Part shown: in pieces, positions 4,759 through 6,274 of the stretch
How positions within the stretch are numbered: position 1 is the first letter of the stretch
How the letters are laid out: the number at the start of each line of letters is the position of its first letter
Assembly: GCA_049318165.1 (NCBI GenBank)
Contig: JBMOGW010000209.1
Coordinates: 1-6,274, forward strand
Direction of reading: 5' to 3'
From: UBA668 sp049318165
GTDB taxonomy: Bacteria; Actinomycetota; Acidimicrobiia; Acidimicrobiales; Ilumatobacteraceae
Length of the DNA stretch: 6,274 nucleotides
Position numbers and translations under genes: made by a program
Notes under the pieces: model-generated
Seen by the model: the letters and a program-made list of their open reading frames with translations, nothing else
What the model was told of the DNA's origin: nothing
Databases searched by the model: none

Positions 4759-6274
4759 ATGACGCAGCACCATCCCGATCTTCCCGCTGAGCAGGAGTTC
4801 ATCGACTTCGCGTACCGCTGCCTCGAGCAGAGCAAGGCCGACGCGTGGAAGATGCGCGGCCTGCACGAAGGCACGCTCGGCGGCACCTTCCAGGCTCGTT
4901 ACGAACGCGACGTGTTCGACGAAGCGGTGTTCAACCGCCTCACCCAGCTCGATCTGGGCGACGCTGCCCTGGTGTTCGGTCGCATCGACCGCGCCACCGA
5001 CGACGTCGCGTCCCCGGAGAGCTTCCACATCGGTCGTCTGGCCGTCGCCGACGAGCACGCCGACCCAGTCGTCGTCGACTGGCGGGCACCGATCGCCGAA
5101 CCGTTCTACCGCGCCACCGGCCGCGAGCCGCTCGGCCTCGTGCGCCGCCGTCACTTCCACGTGCACGGCCGCGAGCTGCTCGGCATCGAGGACGAACTGT
5201 TCGGCGAAGGCCACCTCGGCATCGGAGCAGAGGGCGACGTGGTCGCAGCGTCGCCCGATGGCATCCGCGGCTACAGCACGTTGCTCGCTGCGTTGTCCCG
5301 CGGTCGCACCGGCCAGTTGGGCGACATCGTCGCCACCATCCAGGGCGAGCAGGACGAGATCATCCGTTCGCCGCAGGCGGGTGTCCTGGTGGTGCAGGGC
5401 GGTCCCGGCACCGGCAAGACCGTCGTCGCGCTGCACCGCGCCGCCTACCTGCTGTACACGTACCGCTTCCCGCTGGAGGACCAGGGCGTGCTCGTCATCG
5501 GGCCGAACCGCGTGTTCCTGCGCTACATCGAACGCGTGCTGCCGTCCCTCGGCGAGGCCGGGGTCGAGCAGGCGGTGCTGGCCGACCTGGTGCAGGACGT
5601 GCAGTGGGCCCGCTACGGCATCGACCGCGCCGACTCGCACCTCGCCGCAAAGGTGAAGGGCGACACGCGCATGAGCCTGGTGATCGACCAGGCCGTCACC
5701 GACCGCGAGCGGTCACTGCGCGAGGACCTCGTGGTCCCGTTCCGTACCGGCTACATCCGTCTGCGAGTGGAGGAGAGCCACCGCATCGTGAAGGCCGCCC
5801 AGCGCCGCTTCCGCCGCCACAACGCGGCGCGCCGCTGGGTGGAGGGCGAGGTCTGGTCGGCGATGGCCGCGTCGTCCCGTCTGGCCGACGTCACCCCGAA
5901 CGAGGTGCGCGACGCCGTGCGTTCGCTGCCCGAGGTGCGCGAGGCGCTCGAGCGCATGTGGCCCGTGCTCACGCCGGCGCAGCTGCTGCACGACCTGTTC
6001 GGCAGCAAGGCGCTGCTGAAGCTCGCGGCGCAGCGACATCTGCCCGAGGCCGAGTACCTGGCCCTGTACCGGCCGCGGTCCGCCGACGTCAACGATGTCC
6101 GCTGGACCGAGCACGACGTGGCCCTGCTCGACGAGGCCAAGAACTACCTCGGCAGCAAGCCGTCGAAGCACCGCACCGAGGAGCAGGACGACACCCGCAC
6201 CTACGGGCACATCGTGGTGGACGAGGTGCAGGACCTCACCCCGATGCAGCTGCGCATGGTGTCGCGCCGTTCGC
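4759..6274 (+). CDS. helD: HelD/HelR-type superfamily 1 helicase-like ATPase, RNA polymerase-associated (partial, N-terminal part)
   Basis: HelD proteins are UvrD-like ATPases that insert arms into the RNA polymerase channels and free stalled polymerase from nucleic acid; the actinobacterial HelR branch can also displace rifamycins. The frame is open from ATG 4759 to the right edge (505 codons); full-length actinobacterial relatives have roughly 700-750 residues. In order: an N-terminal helical arm (about 9-62, EQEFIDFAYRCLEQSKADA and following), the HelD-typical block FHIGRLAV, VVVDWRAPIAEPFYRAT and GLVRRRHF (about 90-133), a Q-motif-like TIQGEQD (193-199), Walker A GGPGTGKT (214-221, K220), a long HelD-specific insertion rich in charged helices, and Walker B/DExx VVDEVQD (486-492) with LTPMQ after it. 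No in-frame start lies in the 48 bases upstream of ATG 4759, and the ribosome-site match is weak (GGCAGCGG at 4741-4748). Confidence in the HelD family is high; a role in rifamycin resistance is only inferred. Confidence 0.92.
   Translation, partial: MTQHHPDLPAEQEFIDFAYRCLEQSKADAWKMRGLHEGTLGGTFQARYERDVFDEAVFNRLTQLDLGDAALVFGRIDRATDDVASPESFHIGRLAVADEHADPVVVDWRAPIAEPFYRATGREPLGLVRRRHFHVHGRELLGIEDELFGEGHLGIGAEGDVVAASPDGIRGYSTLLAALSRGRTGQLGDIVATIQGEQDEIIRSPQAGVLVVQGGPGTGKTVVALHRAAYLLYTYRFPLEDQGVLVIGPNRVFLRYIERVLPSLGEAGVEQAVLADLVQDVQWARYGIDRADSHLAAKVKGDTRMSLVIDQAVTDRERSLREDLVVPFRTGYIRLRVEESHRIVKAAQRRFRRHNAARRWVEGEVWSAMAASSRLADVTPNEVRDAVRSLPEVREALERMWPVLTPAQLLHDLFGSKALLKLAAQRHLPEAEYLALYRPRSADVNDVRWTEHDVALLDEAKNYLGSKPSKHRTEEQDDTRTYGHIVVDEVQDLTPMQLRMVSRRS

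Noticed and set aside
3491..4762. 423-codon plus-strand open frame opposite the SGNH hydrolase
   Set aside because: The minus strand encodes all SGNH blocks and a peptidoglycan-binding domain; the plus-strand product is arginine/glycine-rich with no recognisable fold.
4447..5640. 397-codon minus-strand open frame under the helD-like gene
   Set aside because: It is antisense to HelD motifs including Walker A, has biased composition, and overlaps the start of the SGNH hydrolase gene in another frame.

Overview
This is a GC-rich, densely coded bacterial chromosomal window, most likely from a high-GC actinobacterium. The reasons are strong G/C bias at third codon positions, GTG starts, long spurious open frames opposite real genes, an actinobacterial-type HelD/HelR helicase, and heme enzymes of the coproporphyrin-dependent type. 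The order Acidimicrobiales (Ilumatobacter-like) would fit, but that placement is a guess and cannot be settled from sequence reading alone.

Layout: (1) Bases 1-2612, minus strand: a tightly packed heme operon transcribed in the order hemE (uroporphyrinogen decarboxylase), hemH/cpfC (ferrochelatase), hemY/cgoX (FAD-dependent porphyrinogen oxidase, cut by the left edge). hemE and hemH overlap by an ATGA, and hemH and hemY are one base apart, so translation is probably coupled. HemE makes coproporphyrinogen III. In the coproporphyrin-dependent route CgoX oxidises it to coproporphyrin III and CpfC inserts iron; the final decarboxylase ChdC/HemQ is not in view. (2) Bases 2649-3434, plus strand: a complete classical short-chain dehydrogenase/reductase resembling RhlG/FabG, divergent from hemE across only 36 bases. 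(3) Bases 3435-3556: a convergent intergenic gap with a long, nearly perfect inverted repeat that may serve as a terminator for one or both sides. (4) Bases 3557-4645, minus strand: a secreted or membrane-anchored SGNH (GDSL) hydrolase fused to a C-terminal peptidoglycan-binding domain. (5) Bases 4646-4758: a divergent intergenic region. (6) Bases 4759-6274, plus strand: the N-terminal ~505 residues of a HelD/HelR-type superfamily 1 helicase-like ATPase that acts on RNA polymerase, cut by the right edge.

No RNA genes, CRISPR arrays, insertion sequences or prophage traces were seen. The genes are recognisable housekeeping or cell-envelope functions. I do not see a previously undescribed multi-gene system. 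The items most worth a second look are the SGNH-peptidoglycan-binding fusion, the very short hemE/SDR divergent region with an ambiguous hemE start, and a Bacillus-like hemE-hemH-hemY order in a high-GC organism.
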